A DNA stretch of 46,711 nucleotides from Allgaiera indica (GTDB lineage: Bacteria > Pseudomonadota > Alphaproteobacteria > Rhodobacterales > Rhodobacteraceae), in contig NZ_FNOB01000027.1 of the NCBI RefSeq assembly GCF_900106675.1, positions 1 to 46,711 on the forward strand. Direction: 5' to 3'. The position numbers and the translations under genes were made by a program. The notes beneath the pieces are model-generated. The model made no database searches. It saw only the letters and a list, made by a program, of their open reading frames with translations, and was not told where the DNA came from. Shown in pieces: positions 30,406 to 39,293 of the stretch. Positions within the stretch are counted from its first letter, which is position 1; each line of letters opens with the position of its first letter.

Positions 30406-31464
30406 TCAGTTCGCGGCGAAGGATTGCCGATAGCCCGCCTTCACCAGATCACCCATCAGACTGCAATCGACACCCTTGGCGGGGTCGATCTTCTTCTTCA
30501 TCAGGCCCAGTTTGATCCACCATTCGTTGGTCAGCGCGATCGACTTGGTGATCCCGCCGTTGGTCAGCCCCAGGGGCGGGGTGCCGTCGAGCACGCCGCA
30601 GAAGCGCGCGGCCTCGTCGAAGTCGAAGACATAGATCCCGCCCTTCAGCGACTTGCCGTTGGTGCCGATCACCGATTCCACGTCGGCCTCCGGCCATTTC
30701 AGGAATTTGGCGATCAGCGCATTGGTTTCCTTGACATGCGCATGCCAATAGCCGCGCCCCTCCCATTCGGCCTTCAGCACGGCCAGGGCGGCGGGGCGGT
30801 CCTTGGCGATGAAGTCCTTGTTCATGTACAGCGCGTCCATGAAGATCCCGGTCTTCAGCATCTCGGGATCGGTCGTGTCGACCACCGAATGGGTGCCGGG
30901 GGCGGCCTTTTCCACCTTCGAGATCCAGGGTTCATACATGTAGGCCGCAGCCAGATCGCCCGAAAGCATCGGGCCCACGGCCTCGTCGGCATTGAGGTTC
31001 ACCCAGGTCACATCCTTGGGCTTGATCCCCTCATGGTCCAGCCAGAGTCCCATCAGAAGCTGGCCGATATAGGCCTGCGGCGCGGCCACCTTCTTGCCCT
31101 TCAGATCCGAGACCTTCATCCCCTTGGCCAGCACGACGTGATCGACCCCGTAGGACGGGTTCAGATCGGTGACGAGAACCTCGTTCAGACCCGCGTCCAC
31201 CGCGACGGGCGTATAATCCGCCGTGCATCCCAGCACGTCGATCTGCCCCGCCGCCAGTGCCGCATGTGCGGCCAGAGGGTCCTCGAAATCGGTGATCTGC
31301 AGGTCATAGCCGGGGATCAGCTTCTTCTGGCTTGCCACTTCCAGCATCGAATAGCCGGGCCAGGCCACGCAGATCCCGATCTTGACCTGCTGAGCGGCGA
31401 AGGCGGCGCCAGCGGGCAGGGCCATGGTCGCGGCGAAGACTGCGGCGAGTGTGAGCTTGTGCAT
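30406..31464 (-). CDS. ABC transporter substrate-binding protein (NrtA/TauA/SsuA-like)
   Basis: The protein is 352 residues with a signal peptide (MHKLTLAAVFAATMALPAGA, cleaved after AAFA). The mature start VKIGICVAWPGYSMLEVA resembles NMT1/ThiY/SsuA-type binding proteins. AAHAALAAGQIDVLGCTADY and DHVVLAKGMKVSDLKGKKVA are characteristic of the fold. Several Trp/Tyr in the middle (AAYMYEPWIS, GYWHAH) may line the pocket. The ligand cannot be named. AGGAG lies seven bases before the ATG at 31,464. It is the first gene of the leftward operon and divergent from the TetR gene. Confidence 0.9.
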   Translation of the reverse strand: MHKLTLAAVFAATMALPAGAAFAAQQVKIGICVAWPGYSMLEVASQKKLIPGYDLQITDFEDPLAAHAALAAGQIDVLGCTADYTPVAVDAGLNEVLVTDLNPSYGVDHVVLAKGMKVSDLKGKKVAAPQAYIGQLLMGLWLDHEGIKPKDVTWVNLNADEAVGPMLSGDLAAAYMYEPWISKVEKAAPGTHSVVDTTDPEMLKTGIFMDALYMNKDFIAKDRPAALAVLKAEWEGRGYWHAHVKETNALIAKFLKWPEADVESVIGTNGKSLKGGIYVFDFDEAARFCGVLDGTPPLGLTNGGITKSIALTNEWWIKLGLMKKKIDPAKGVDCSLMGDLVKAGYRQSFAAN

Positions 31465-31514
31465 TGGGAATCTCCTGGCGATGTCGGTCACGAAAACGAT
31501 ACGCGACAAAAACC

Positions 31515-31547
31515 TTTAGTCCACAAAAATTTTTAGATGACTAAAAA
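31515..31547. promoter_or_regulatory. Palindromic operator between TetR gene and ABC operon
   Basis: TTTTTAGATGACTAAAAA at 31,530-31,547 is a palindrome with perfect 7-base arms and a 4-base centre. A further half-site TTTAGTC at 31,515 pairs with GACTAAA at 31,539. The area is far more AT-rich than its surroundings and lies between divergent genes, the normal place for a TetR operator controlling both directions. Confidence 0.7.
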
Positions 31548-31588
31548 ATGCGGTTGCATTCCCCCCTGCGCCGCTGGAAAGTGGCCGC

Positions 31589-32272
31589 ATGACGGACAAA
31601 CCCAGGACAGGCCTGCGCGAGCGGCAGAAGGAAGACCGCCGCGCCCGTATCATCGCCGCGGCGCGACAGCTTTTCCTCAAGGCGGGCCCCGAGAACATCA
31701 CCATCGAGGCCATCGCCGAGATCGCCGGCGTCTCCAGCGTGACGGTCCACAACTATTATGGCACCAAATCCGGCGTGCTGCTGGCCCTAGTGGCGGAAAG
31801 CGACCGTGAACTTCTCTATACGATGCGGCACGATCTGCTCGGCAAATCGAGGGATCCGGGCGATCTGCTGATGCACTTCCTGTCGATCGTCTGCACCCAT
31901 GCGCTGAAGCATCTGGACAAGGTGATCTGGCGTCAGGTGATCGCCGCCTCGGTCAACGGGCAGGATCCGCGTTTCGGCAAACTCTACCACGATCTCGACC
32001 GCCGCCTGGTTGGGGTCCTTGTCGAAGAGATCCGGCGGCTTCAGGCCTCGGGCCTTTGGCCTGCCGAAAGCGACGCGACACAGCTTGGTTGGGCGCTGTT
32101 CAATATCCAGAACGCCCGGTTCATCGAGTTCATCTCGTCCGATCACATCGATCAGGCAACAGCCTTGCGTCACCTGCGCAACGACATTCGGGCGCTCATG
32201 CTGGAAAAACCGCCCTTGCCCACCGGTGACGTGCCCACGGGGGGCGTCCTTCCCGACCGGTGTCATCCCTGA
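31589..32272 (+). CDS. TetR family transcriptional regulator
   Basis: The protein is 227 residues. The N-terminal helix-turn-helix shows RIIAAARQLFLKAGPENITI, then IAEIAGVSSVTVHNYYGTKS, the TetR hallmark. The C-terminal ligand domain is helical with an unremarkable Pro-rich end. It is divergent from the ABC/SDR/creatininase operon with a strong palindrome between them, so it probably represses that operon until the imported compound or a product binds. GGAAAG precedes the ATG at moderate spacing. Confidence 0.88.
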   Translation: MTDKPRTGLRERQKEDRRARIIAAARQLFLKAGPENITIEAIAEIAGVSSVTVHNYYGTKSGVLLALVAESDRELLYTMRHDLLGKSRDPGDLLMHFLSIVCTHALKHLDKVIWRQVIAASVNGQDPRFGKLYHDLDRRLVGVLVEEIRRLQASGLWPAESDATQLGWALFNIQNARFIEFISSDHIDQATALRHLRNDIRALMLEKPPLPTGDVPTGGVLPDRCHP

Positions 32273-32546
32273 GGCGGCGGGTGCGCCCCACCGCCTGCCC
32301 TCATCGCCTGCGCCCCCATCGTCTAGCCCCCATGGCGTCCCGGCGGCCCCGCAAGCAGACCTTCGCGCGGCTTGCGCCGCGCATGTCGTAAAGCCCCGTG
32401 ATCTGCTGTTCGCTGCGCTTCGATCGCACCGTCGTCCGGCCCTTTCCCTGCGCCGGGCTCTGACATCGGATCGGGATCCGACCGGGGCCGGGCCGTCCGC
32501 GACCGGCGTTGGCGGCGCTCGCAGGCGCAGCCCCGCGCCCTGCCTG

Positions 32547-33014
32547 TTACCGAGGCTCTGTCGGCGGACCGAAACGGGCGATCATGCGTGCCCTTATCTG
32601 GTCGCGGCTCTGACGATAGGCGGCAAGCTTCGCCTCGCGGCTTTCACCCAGACCGGTCGGATCCAGGATCGGCCAGTATTCCACGTCCAGGTGGTAATAG
32701 CGCGTCAGTTCCAGCGCCATGCGCTGGCTTGCCGGTGAAAGTGCCACGATCAGGTCGAACCCCGACAGATCGTCGCCCCATTCGCGCATCTCCTCGAAAC
32801 TGCGGGCGCGGTGGCGCGACAGTTCGACCCCGATCTCCTGACAGACCGCGATCGAGAAACCGTCGATCTCCATATCGTTGCGCACACCCGCCGACTGGGC
32901 ATAGGCGCGCTGGCCGTAGAACTTCTTCATCAGCCCCTCGGCCATGGGCGAACGCACCGCGTTGTGATCGCAACAAAACAGAACCGACGTAGGGAAACCG
33001 TCGCCCACCCTCAC
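32547..33014 (-). CDS. Low-molecular-weight protein tyrosine phosphatase
   Basis: The protein is 155 residues from a GTG at 33,014 that overlaps the UPF0262 stop by four bases. The phosphate loop CDHNAVRS (Cys15, Arg21) fits CX5R, and the general acid is Asp in WPILDPTGLG. It hydrolyses phosphotyrosine or related phosphates; arsenate reductase-like activity is an alternative in this fold. The order hisD - UPF0262 - phosphatase is conserved in Rhodobacterales, where infA and maf usually come next. Here 274 bases without a gene and then the TetR gene follow. Confidence 0.9.
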   Translation of the reverse strand: MRVGDGFPTSVLFCCDHNAVRSPMAEGLMKKFYGQRAYAQSAGVRNDMEIDGFSIAVCQEIGVELSRHRARSFEEMREWGDDLSGFDLIVALSPASQRMALELTRYYHLDVEYWPILDPTGLGESREAKLAAYRQSRDQIRARMIARFGPPTEPR

Positions 33015-33490
33015 CCCCAGTGCAGCACGCAGATCAGGGTGAACAGGCGCCGCGCGGTGTCGATATCGACCTCTGCCTTGTCCTCCAGACGCTCCTGCAG
33101 CACCCGGGCGCCTTCGTTGTGGATGCCGCGCCGGGCCATGTCGATCGCCTCGATCTGGCTGGGCGGCAGGCGTTTCACGGCGTCGAAATAGCTTTCGCAG
33201 ATCTGAAAGTAATCCTTCACCACCTGCCGGAACGGGCCCAGCGACAGATGCACCTCGCCCACCCTGACGCTATCCTCGGTGGCGACGTCCAGCACCAGCC
33301 GCCGGTCGCGGATCGCCAGCGTCAGGTGATAAGGCCCCTCCGGCACCGGCTTGCCGTCGCGCGGCGGCAGGGCGAAGGAATTGTCCTCGAGCAGGTCGAA
33401 GATCGCCACCCGGCGCTCCTGCTCGATCTCGGGCGTGGGGGCGGAAAGGCCGGCCTCGTCTATGTCTATGCGGCTGATGCGATTGACCAT
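33011..33490 (-). CDS. UPF0262 family protein
   Basis: The protein is 159 residues, normal for this alphaproteobacterial family. Typical parts are the start NRISRIDIDE, EQERRVAIFDLLEDNSF, the central GPYHLTLAIRDRRLVLDV and the end RRLFTLICVLHWG. Its function is not established; the conserved linkage to hisD suggests a housekeeping role. It starts at 33,490, four bases after the hisD stop, and ends in a four-base overlap with the phosphatase gene. Confidence 0.92.
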   Translation of the reverse strand: MVNRISRIDIDEAGLSAPTPEIEQERRVAIFDLLEDNSFALPPRDGKPVPEGPYHLTLAIRDRRLVLDVATEDSVRVGEVHLSLGPFRQVVKDYFQICESYFDAVKRLPPSQIEAIDMARRGIHNEGARVLQERLEDKAEVDIDTARRLFTLICVLHWG

Positions 33491-33494
33491 CGGC

Positions 33495-34799
33495 TCACCT
33501 CTCGTTCAGCCGGTCAAGACGGGCGCGCACGCTTAGCCCATGGGCCTGAAGGCTTTCCGAGACCGCCAGCGTCTGGGCCGCGGGACCGATCGCGCGCAGG
33601 GCCTCGGGCGTCATCTTCGCAAGCGTCGTGCGCTTGAGGAAATCCATCACCGACAGCCCCGACGAGAACCGCGCCGAGCGCGCCGTGGGCAGCACATGGT
33701 TCGGGCCGCCGACGTAATCGCCGATCGCCTCTGGCGTCCACTGGCCCAGGAAGATCGCGCCGGCATGAGTGATCTTTTCGGCCAGCGCTTCGGGGTCGGC
33801 CACGCACAGTTCCAGATGCTCGGGCGCCACCCGGTTCGACAGCGTCGCCGCCTCGTTCAGATCGCGCACCACGATCACCGCGCCGAAATCGCGCCAGCTG
33901 GCCGCGGCGATCTTTCGGCGTTCCAGCGTCTCCAGCCGCGCCGCGACGGCCGCGGCGACGCGCTGGCCGAACCCCGCGTCGTCGGTGATCAGGATCGACT
34001 GCGCGCTTTCGTCATGCTCGGCCTGGCTGAGCAGGTCAAGCGCCACCCAGTCGGGGTCATTGTCGGCATCGGCAATCACCAGGATCTCGGACGGCCCCGC
34101 GATCATGTCGATGCCGACCCGCCCGAACACCCGCCGCTTCGCCGCCGCGACGAAGGCGTTGCCGGGGCCGGTAATCTTGTCCACGGGGGCGATCGTCGCG
34201 GTGCCATAGGCCATCGCCGCGATCGCCTGCGCGCCGCCGATGCGATAGATCGTCTTCACCCCGGCCATCCGCGCCGCCAGCAGCACCAGCGGGTTGGCCT
34301 TGCCATCCGGGGTGGGCGCGCAGATCACCAGCCGTTCGACCCCCGCCACCTGTGCCGGGATCGCGTTCATCAGCACCGAGGAGGGATAGCTTGCCAGCCC
34401 CCCCGGCACATAAAGCCCCGCCGCCGAAACCGGCGTCCAGCGCCAGCCCAGGCTTGCGCCCTCGGGGTCGGTCCAGCGTTGATCCTGGGGCATCTGGCGG
34501 ACATGATAGGCGCGGATGCGCTCGGCCGCCTGCTCTAGCGCGCGACGCTCGTGCTCGGGCACCTTGGCGCATTCGGCGTCGATTTCCTCGGGGGTGAAGA
34601 CCAGGGTTTCGGGCGTCAGTTCAAGCCGGTCGAACCTTGCCGTCAGCTCGATCACCGCCGCGTCGCCGCGGGCGCGCACATCGGCGATGATCCCGGCGAC
34701 GATATCGTCCACATCGGGCGTGTCCTCGCGCTTGGCAGCCAGAAGATCACGGAACGCGGCCTCGAAACCGGCGTCGAGAGTATCGAGAAACATGGGCAT
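33495..34799 (-). CDS. hisD: Histidinol dehydrogenase
   Basis: The protein is 434 residues. It performs the last two steps of histidine synthesis, oxidising L-histidinol to L-histidine with two NAD and a bound zinc. Family motifs seen are YVPGGLASYPSSVLMNAIPA, DKITGPGNAFVAAAKR, the zinc-ligand segment LLSQAEHDESAQ, VAPEHLELC and VGGPNHVLPTARSARFSSGL. I chose the ATG at 34,799 because AGGAGG ends eight bases upstream; an ATG two codons later is possible. The gene heads the hisD - UPF0262 - phosphatase unit. Confidence 0.97.
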   Translation of the reverse strand: MPMFLDTLDAGFEAAFRDLLAAKREDTPDVDDIVAGIIADVRARGDAAVIELTARFDRLELTPETLVFTPEEIDAECAKVPEHERRALEQAAERIRAYHVRQMPQDQRWTDPEGASLGWRWTPVSAAGLYVPGGLASYPSSVLMNAIPAQVAGVERLVICAPTPDGKANPLVLLAARMAGVKTIYRIGGAQAIAAMAYGTATIAPVDKITGPGNAFVAAAKRRVFGRVGIDMIAGPSEILVIADADNDPDWVALDLLSQAEHDESAQSILITDDAGFGQRVAAAVAARLETLERRKIAAASWRDFGAVIVVRDLNEAATLSNRVAPEHLELCVADPEALAEKITHAGAIFLGQWTPEAIGDYVGGPNHVLPTARSARFSSGLSVMDFLKRTTLAKMTPEALRAIGPAAQTLAVSESLQAHGLSVRARLDRLNER

Positions 34800-34876
34800 C
34801 GGCAAACCTCCTAGCTTCCGCTCCCATAGCCCGCGCGCCCTCGCGCCTCAAGCGGCATGAGGCGCGGCCGGCGGGG

Positions 34877-35779
34877 TCATGCGCGTTCGTGGGCGTCCGG
34901 CTTCAGCAAGATCAGCAGCGCCACGGCGGTCAACACCACCCCCAGCGCCACCTTGGGCGGCGGCGCCCCCTTACCCAGTGCGATCTGCCACAGGATCACC
35001 CAGCTGGGGGTCAGGTAGGTATAGGCCATGACCTTCGACGACGGCAGGTTCAGCGTCGCGACCTGCAGCAGCACGAAAGTGACGGCGCTGGCCGCGATCG
35101 AGACATAGAGCAGCGTCACCCAGACGATCGCCGGCAAGCTGGTCCAGGGCGTCGCGCGGATGTCACCCCAGCCCCAAAGCGACAGGATGGCCAGGCCCGC
35201 CACCATCATCCCGAAGGTGAAGACAATGGGCGGCTCGCCCCGGTTCAGCTTGCGCACCATGGGGGTATAGCAGGCATGCGCGACGCAGCCCCAGAAATAG
35301 ATCACCTCGCCCCGGCCCACGTGAAAGGCCATCAGCGCGCCCGGATCGGCGCGGAAGATCACCCACAGCGCCCCGAGCGCGCCGATCAGCAGCGCCAGCG
35401 CGATGCGCGGTGTCATCACCTGACGCAACAGAAGCCAGCCGAAGCCCGCCGACATCACCGGTGTCAGGGTGAAGACCGCCGCGGCCGCGACCGGCGGCGC
35501 GGTCTTCAGCCCCTCGAACATCAGCACGAAATAGGCCGAGAACAGCCCGCCAAGCACCAGATAGCGCCAGGGCGCGCGCAGCGCCGTGCGCGGCAGCCCC
35601 GTGCGCATCGCCATCACCGCGCCGATCAGTGCCCCCGCCAGCGCGAAACGCGCGGCCGTCAGCGCGGCCGGAGAGATCTGGTTCGCCGCCAGTGCCCCCA
35701 GGCTGAACGACCCGGCGACCAGGATCGAGAACACCAGCATCGCCAGATGGCCGCGCCCCGGCGCGCCAAGCCGCCTCAT
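34877..35779 (-). CDS. EamA/DMT family transporter
   Basis: The protein is 300 residues with ten hydrophobic segments arranged as two EamA repeats, the second beginning near RGEVIYFWGCVAHACYTPMV. Members export amino acids, nucleosides or other metabolites. It starts in an ATGA overlap with the LysR gene, so the regulator and transporter are co-translated; regulation of the transporter by this LysR protein is likely but not shown. A longer frame reaching 35,890 is a shadow of the LysR gene. The substrate is unknown. Confidence 0.87.
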   Translation of the reverse strand: MRRLGAPGRGHLAMLVFSILVAGSFSLGALAANQISPAALTAARFALAGALIGAVMAMRTGLPRTALRAPWRYLVLGGLFSAYFVLMFEGLKTAPPVAAAAVFTLTPVMSAGFGWLLLRQVMTPRIALALLIGALGALWVIFRADPGALMAFHVGRGEVIYFWGCVAHACYTPMVRKLNRGEPPIVFTFGMMVAGLAILSLWGWGDIRATPWTSLPAIVWVTLLYVSIAASAVTFVLLQVATLNLPSSKVMAYTYLTPSWVILWQIALGKGAPPPKVALGVVLTAVALLILLKPDAHERA

Positions 35780-36666
35780 ACGCCGTCCGGGCAGGCCTTC
35801 GCGACCTCTTTCAGCGCGTTCAGAAAGGCCTGCACCTTGCTGGTCCGATGCAGATCGACATGGGTGACAAGCCACAACTCCGACCGCCATTCCGGTCGCG
35901 TCGGGAAGATCTCGACCAGGCGCGGGTCGGATTGGCTGGATTGCACCGGAAGGAAGCCCAGGCCCAGCCCCCGGGCCACCGCGCTTTGCCAGGCCTCATA
36001 GCCGTTGGTGCGCATCACGAAGCATTCCTCGGGCACCTTGTCGGTCAGCCAGCGCAGGAAGGGCGCGCGCGCGTCGCGGTTTTCCGACGCGACGAAGCGA
36101 TGGTGGATCAGGTCGTCCTCGGTCTGCGGGCGGCCGTGCCGGGCGATATAGGCGTCGCTGCCGTAGAGCGCGTAGCCGTGATGGCCCAGCGACTGCACGA
36201 CGTTGTCGGGCTCGGTGGGGCGGGAGCCGGCACGCACGGCGACATGGGCCTCGCCGTATTCCAGGCGGAAAACACGGTTGTCGGTCAGGTAGCGCAGCCG
36301 CAGGCCGGGGTATTTTTCCAAGAGCCGCCCCATGGCGGGCAGGACCAGTCCCGACAGCCCGGGCAGCGAGGTGACGATCAATTCGCCCGTCACCTCATCG
36401 CCCGCGCCGGTGATGCGGGCAGCAAGCTGGGCGAACTGATCCTCTGTCGCCTGCCCCACCGACAGCAGCTGGTTGCCGGCCTCGGTCGGGGTGTAGCCGC
36501 GCGGGTGGCGCTGGAACAGCTTGGTGCCCAGCTTCGCCTCGAGCGCGTCGACATGGCGGATCACGGTGGCATGGTGAACGCCCAGCACCTCGGCCGCGCC
36601 CGATACGGTGCCGACCCGCGCGACCTGAAAAGCGGTGCGGATTTCATCCCAATTCTCGAAAGGCAT
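35776..36666 (-). CDS. LysR family transcriptional regulator
   Basis: The protein is 296 residues. The N-terminal helix-turn-helix is FQVARVGTVSGAAEVLGVHH followed by ATVIRHVDALEAKLGTKLF, with the usual RHPRGYTPTEAG wing. The effector domain has ELIVTSLPGLSGLVLPAMGR and GLGLGFLPVQSS. The start at 36,666 gives MPFENWDEIRTAF, a normal LysR beginning; a Met four codons upstream is equally in frame and neither has a strong ribosome site. It is coupled to the EamA transporter gene. Confidence 0.9.
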   Translation of the reverse strand: MPFENWDEIRTAFQVARVGTVSGAAEVLGVHHATVIRHVDALEAKLGTKLFQRHPRGYTPTEAGNQLLSVGQATEDQFAQLAARITGAGDEVTGELIVTSLPGLSGLVLPAMGRLLEKYPGLRLRYLTDNRVFRLEYGEAHVAVRAGSRPTEPDNVVQSLGHHGYALYGSDAYIARHGRPQTEDDLIHHRFVASENRDARAPFLRWLTDKVPEECFVMRTNGYEAWQSAVARGLGLGFLPVQSSQSDPRLVEIFPTRPEWRSELWLVTHVDLHRTSKVQAFLNALKEVAKACPDGV

Positions 36667-37128
36667 ATGTGCATCCATGAACAGGTTTGGCTCGATCATG
36701 CCAATGCCGAGGGCAAAGGCAAGCCCCGGTGGGGTGTCTGTTGGTCCATCGTCTCGCGGGACGACGCGACAGGGCGCGCCGGGATCTCGGCGGCGGGGGC
36801 GCTGCCCCCTGCACCCCCGGCGTATTTGTCGAACAATGAAAGCCAAGAGGCAGCTTTGCGTTCTATCTGGTGGAGGTATCCCGCGGCGGCGCCATTGGGG
36901 TGCCGCCGGGGCCGAGGCCCGCACCCCGATCGCGCGTCGGGCTTGCTTGACTTGGCGGCCGCGGGCGCGTAAATGCGCGATGTACTCCGGAAGTCGCCAA
37001 GCTTCCGGTCCTCTGTTATTGGAGGATCGCCATCCGTCAGCGCGTTGCGCCCACGGGTGCGATTGGCGTTTGGGCCGCGCCGCACCTACATGGGGCGCAT
37101 AGGATCAACAGGTCGAAGGAGACCGGGC
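36667..37128. other. 462-base gap before ffh with dispersed repeat and hairpin
   Basis: It contains one copy of the dispersed repeat (36,795-36,841). A 7-base inverted repeat, CCGGAAG (36,987-36,993) with CTTCCGG (37,002-37,008), could lie in the ffh leader. A frame from 36,973 is continuous with ffh but adds 52 residues that do not match the family. No SRP RNA gene was recognised here. Confidence 0.55.
36795..36841. repeat. Rhodobacterales dispersed intergenic repeat, copy 1
   Basis: A GGGGGCGCTGCCCCC hairpin is followed by TGCACCCCCGGCGTATTTG and then GAACAATGAAAG. The second copy is at 42,969. I recall such units scattered between genes in this bacterial group; a terminator-like or transcript-stabilising role is possible. 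Confidence 0.75.
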
Positions 37129-38649
37129 ATGTTCGAGAACCTTTCAGAACGCCTTGGTGGCGTCTTCGATCGTCTGACCAAGCAGGGCGCGCTGTCCGAG
37201 GATGACGTTCGCGCCGCCCTGCGCGAGGTCCGCGTGGCGCTGCTGGAGGCCGATGTTTCGCTGCCCGTCGCCCGGGATTTCGTCAAGAAGGTCGAAAAGC
37301 AGGCCACCGGTCAGGCGGTGACGAGATCGGTGACGCCCGGCCAGCAGGTCGTGAAGATCGTCCATGATGCACTGATCGAGGTTCTGCGCGGCGAGGGCGA
37401 CCCCGGCAGCCTGAAAATCGACAATGCACCCGCGCCGATCCTGATGGTGGGCCTGCAGGGTTCGGGCAAGACGACGACCACCGCGAAGCTTGCGAAGCGG
37501 CTGAAGGACAAGCAGGGCAAACGGGTGCTGATGGCGTCGCTCGACACCAACCGCCCGGCGGCGATGGAGCAGCTGGCAATCCTGGGCCAGCAGATCGGTG
37601 TCGATACCCTGCCGATCGTGAAGGGCGAGAACGCCGTGCAGATCGCGCGTCGCGCCAAGCAGCAGGCGACCTTCGGCGGCTATGATGTCTACATGCTGGA
37701 CACTGCAGGCCGGCTGCATATCGACGAAGTGCTGATGGACGAGGTCCAGGCCGTCCGCGACGTCGCCACCCCGCGCGAGACTCTACTGGTCGTCGACGGT
37801 CTGACCGGTCAGGACGCGGTGAACGTGGCGACCGAATTCGACGGCAAGGTCGGCATCACCGGCGTCGTGCTGACCCGGATGGACGGCGACGGCCGTGGCG
37901 GTGCCGCGCTTTCCATGCGCGCGGTCACCGGCAAGCCGATCCGCTTCGTCGGCCTGGGCGAGAAGATGGATGCGCTCGAGACCTTCGAGCCCGAGCGCGT
38001 TGCTGGCCGCATCCTTGGCATGGGCGATATCGTCGCGCTGGTAGAGAAGGCGCAGGAAACGCTTGAGGCCGAGCAGATGGAGCGCGCGATGAAGCGCTTC
38101 AAGAAGGGGCTGTTCAACATGAACGACCTGCGCGGCCAGCTGGACCAGATGCTCAAGATGGGCGGCATGCAGTCGATCATGGGGATGATGCCGGGCATGG
38201 GCAAGTATTCCAAGGCGGCGGCCGATGCCGGCCTCGACGACAAGATGCTGCGCCGCCAGATCGCGCTGATCGGTTCGATGACCAAACAAGAGCGCGCCCA
38301 CCCCGAAATGTTGCAAGCCAGCCGCAAGCGCCGGATCGCCGCGGGCGCCGGGCTTGAGGTGGCGGAACTGAACCAGCTTCTGAAGATGCACCGCAAGATG
38401 GCGGATGCAATGAAGATGATGGGCAAGAAGGGGATGCTGAAACAGGCGATGAAGGGCATGATGGGCAAGGGCGGCGGCATGCCCGACATGGCGGGCATGG
38501 ACCCGTCGAAGATGGACCCTGAAGAGCTGAAGGCCGCCGCCAAGGCGTTGCAGGGGCAGGCCGGCGGCTTGCCCGGCCTTGGCGGTCGCGGCCTGCCCGG
38601 CGGGCTTTCGGGCCTGGGCGGTCTGGGCGGGTTTGGCAAGAAGAAATGA
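37129..38649 (+). CDS. ffh: Signal recognition particle protein Ffh
   Basis: The protein is 506 residues. The N domain is followed by the GTPase G domain with G1 GLQGSGKTTT at 108-117, SLDTNRPAAMEQL, G3 DTAGR near 190 and the TRMDGDGRGG region. The C-terminal Met-rich M domain (from about 300, with MGGMQSIMGMMPGMGKY) binds SRP RNA and signal peptides. The last 50 residues are a Gly/Leu/Met-rich tail ending in KKK. It targets membrane proteins to FtsY and SecYEG. AAGGAGA lies six bases before the ATG at 37,129. It is first in the run to rpmE. Confidence 0.98.
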   Translation: MFENLSERLGGVFDRLTKQGALSEDDVRAALREVRVALLEADVSLPVARDFVKKVEKQATGQAVTRSVTPGQQVVKIVHDALIEVLRGEGDPGSLKIDNAPAPILMVGLQGSGKTTTTAKLAKRLKDKQGKRVLMASLDTNRPAAMEQLAILGQQIGVDTLPIVKGENAVQIARRAKQQATFGGYDVYMLDTAGRLHIDEVLMDEVQAVRDVATPRETLLVVDGLTGQDAVNVATEFDGKVGITGVVLTRMDGDGRGGAALSMRAVTGKPIRFVGLGEKMDALETFEPERVAGRILGMGDIVALVEKAQETLEAEQMERAMKRFKKGLFNMNDLRGQLDQMLKMGGMQSIMGMMPGMGKYSKAAADAGLDDKMLRRQIALIGSMTKQERAHPEMLQASRKRRIAAGAGLEVAELNQLLKMHRKMADAMKMMGKKGMLKQAMKGMMGKGGGMPDMAGMDPSKMDPEELKAAAKALQGQAGGLPGLGGRGLPGGLSGLGGLGGFGKKK

Positions 38650-39293
38650 CCCGCGGCTCGCGCATACCGCCCCAGCGGGCCAGATCCCGCGCGGCACGGT
38701 TCACCGAGGCCCCGAACCCCGAGGGTCCGGGCGGCCCCTTCGCCGGCATGGCCACCTACGAGACCTCGGGTGGCCCAGGCTTCGCCGCGCCGGTGATCGA
38801 GACCGACCGGCTGATCCTGCGCGGCCCCGAAGGCGGGGATTTCGCCGAGTTCGCGGCCTTCTATGGCTCTGAGCGCAGCATCATGAACGGCGGGCCGCTG
38901 GATTATCCCCAGGCCTGGCGCGCCTTTGCCACCGCGATCGGGCATTGGACCCTGCGCGGCTATGGCATGTGGAGCCTGGTCGAGCGCAGCAGCGGCGCGC
39001 TGGTGGGACGGGTTGGCCTGTGGTATCCTGGCGGCTGGCCCGAACCGGAACTGGGCTGGACCCTCTATGAAGGGTTCGAAGGCCGCGGCCTGGCCCAAGA
39101 GGCCGCGTTGGCCGCCCGCGCCTATGCCTATGATATGCTGGGCCTGGGTCCGCTGATATCTGTGATCTCGCCTAGCAATCTGCGTTCGATCGCGCTCGCC
39201 AAGCGGCTTGGCGCCAGCTACGAGCGCGACTGGACCACACCCTCGGGCGCGCCGGTCTGGATCTACCGTCATCCCGACCCGGAGGCCGCGTGA
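38646..39293 (+). CDS. GNAT family N-acetyltransferase (first of tandem pair)
   Basis: The protein is 215 residues from the ATG overlapping the ffh stop by four bases. The recognisable domain starts at about residue 50 with VIETDRLILRGPEGGDFAEF. It continues with GYGMWSLVERSSGALVGRVG and the acetyl-CoA loop GFEGRGLAQEAALAARAYAY. Such RimJ-type enzymes acetylate ribosomal proteins or small amines; the target is unknown. The first 34 residues are basic and Pro-rich, so a start at the ATG at 38,748 (MATYETS) is a good alternative. Confidence 0.85.
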   Translation: MTRGSRIPPQRARSRAARFTEAPNPEGPGGPFAGMATYETSGGPGFAAPVIETDRLILRGPEGGDFAEFAAFYGSERSIMNGGPLDYPQAWRAFATAIGHWTLRGYGMWSLVERSSGALVGRVGLWYPGGWPEPELGWTLYEGFEGRGLAQEAALAARAYAYDMLGLGPLISVISPSNLRSIALAKRLGASYERDWTTPSGAPVWIYRHPDPEAA

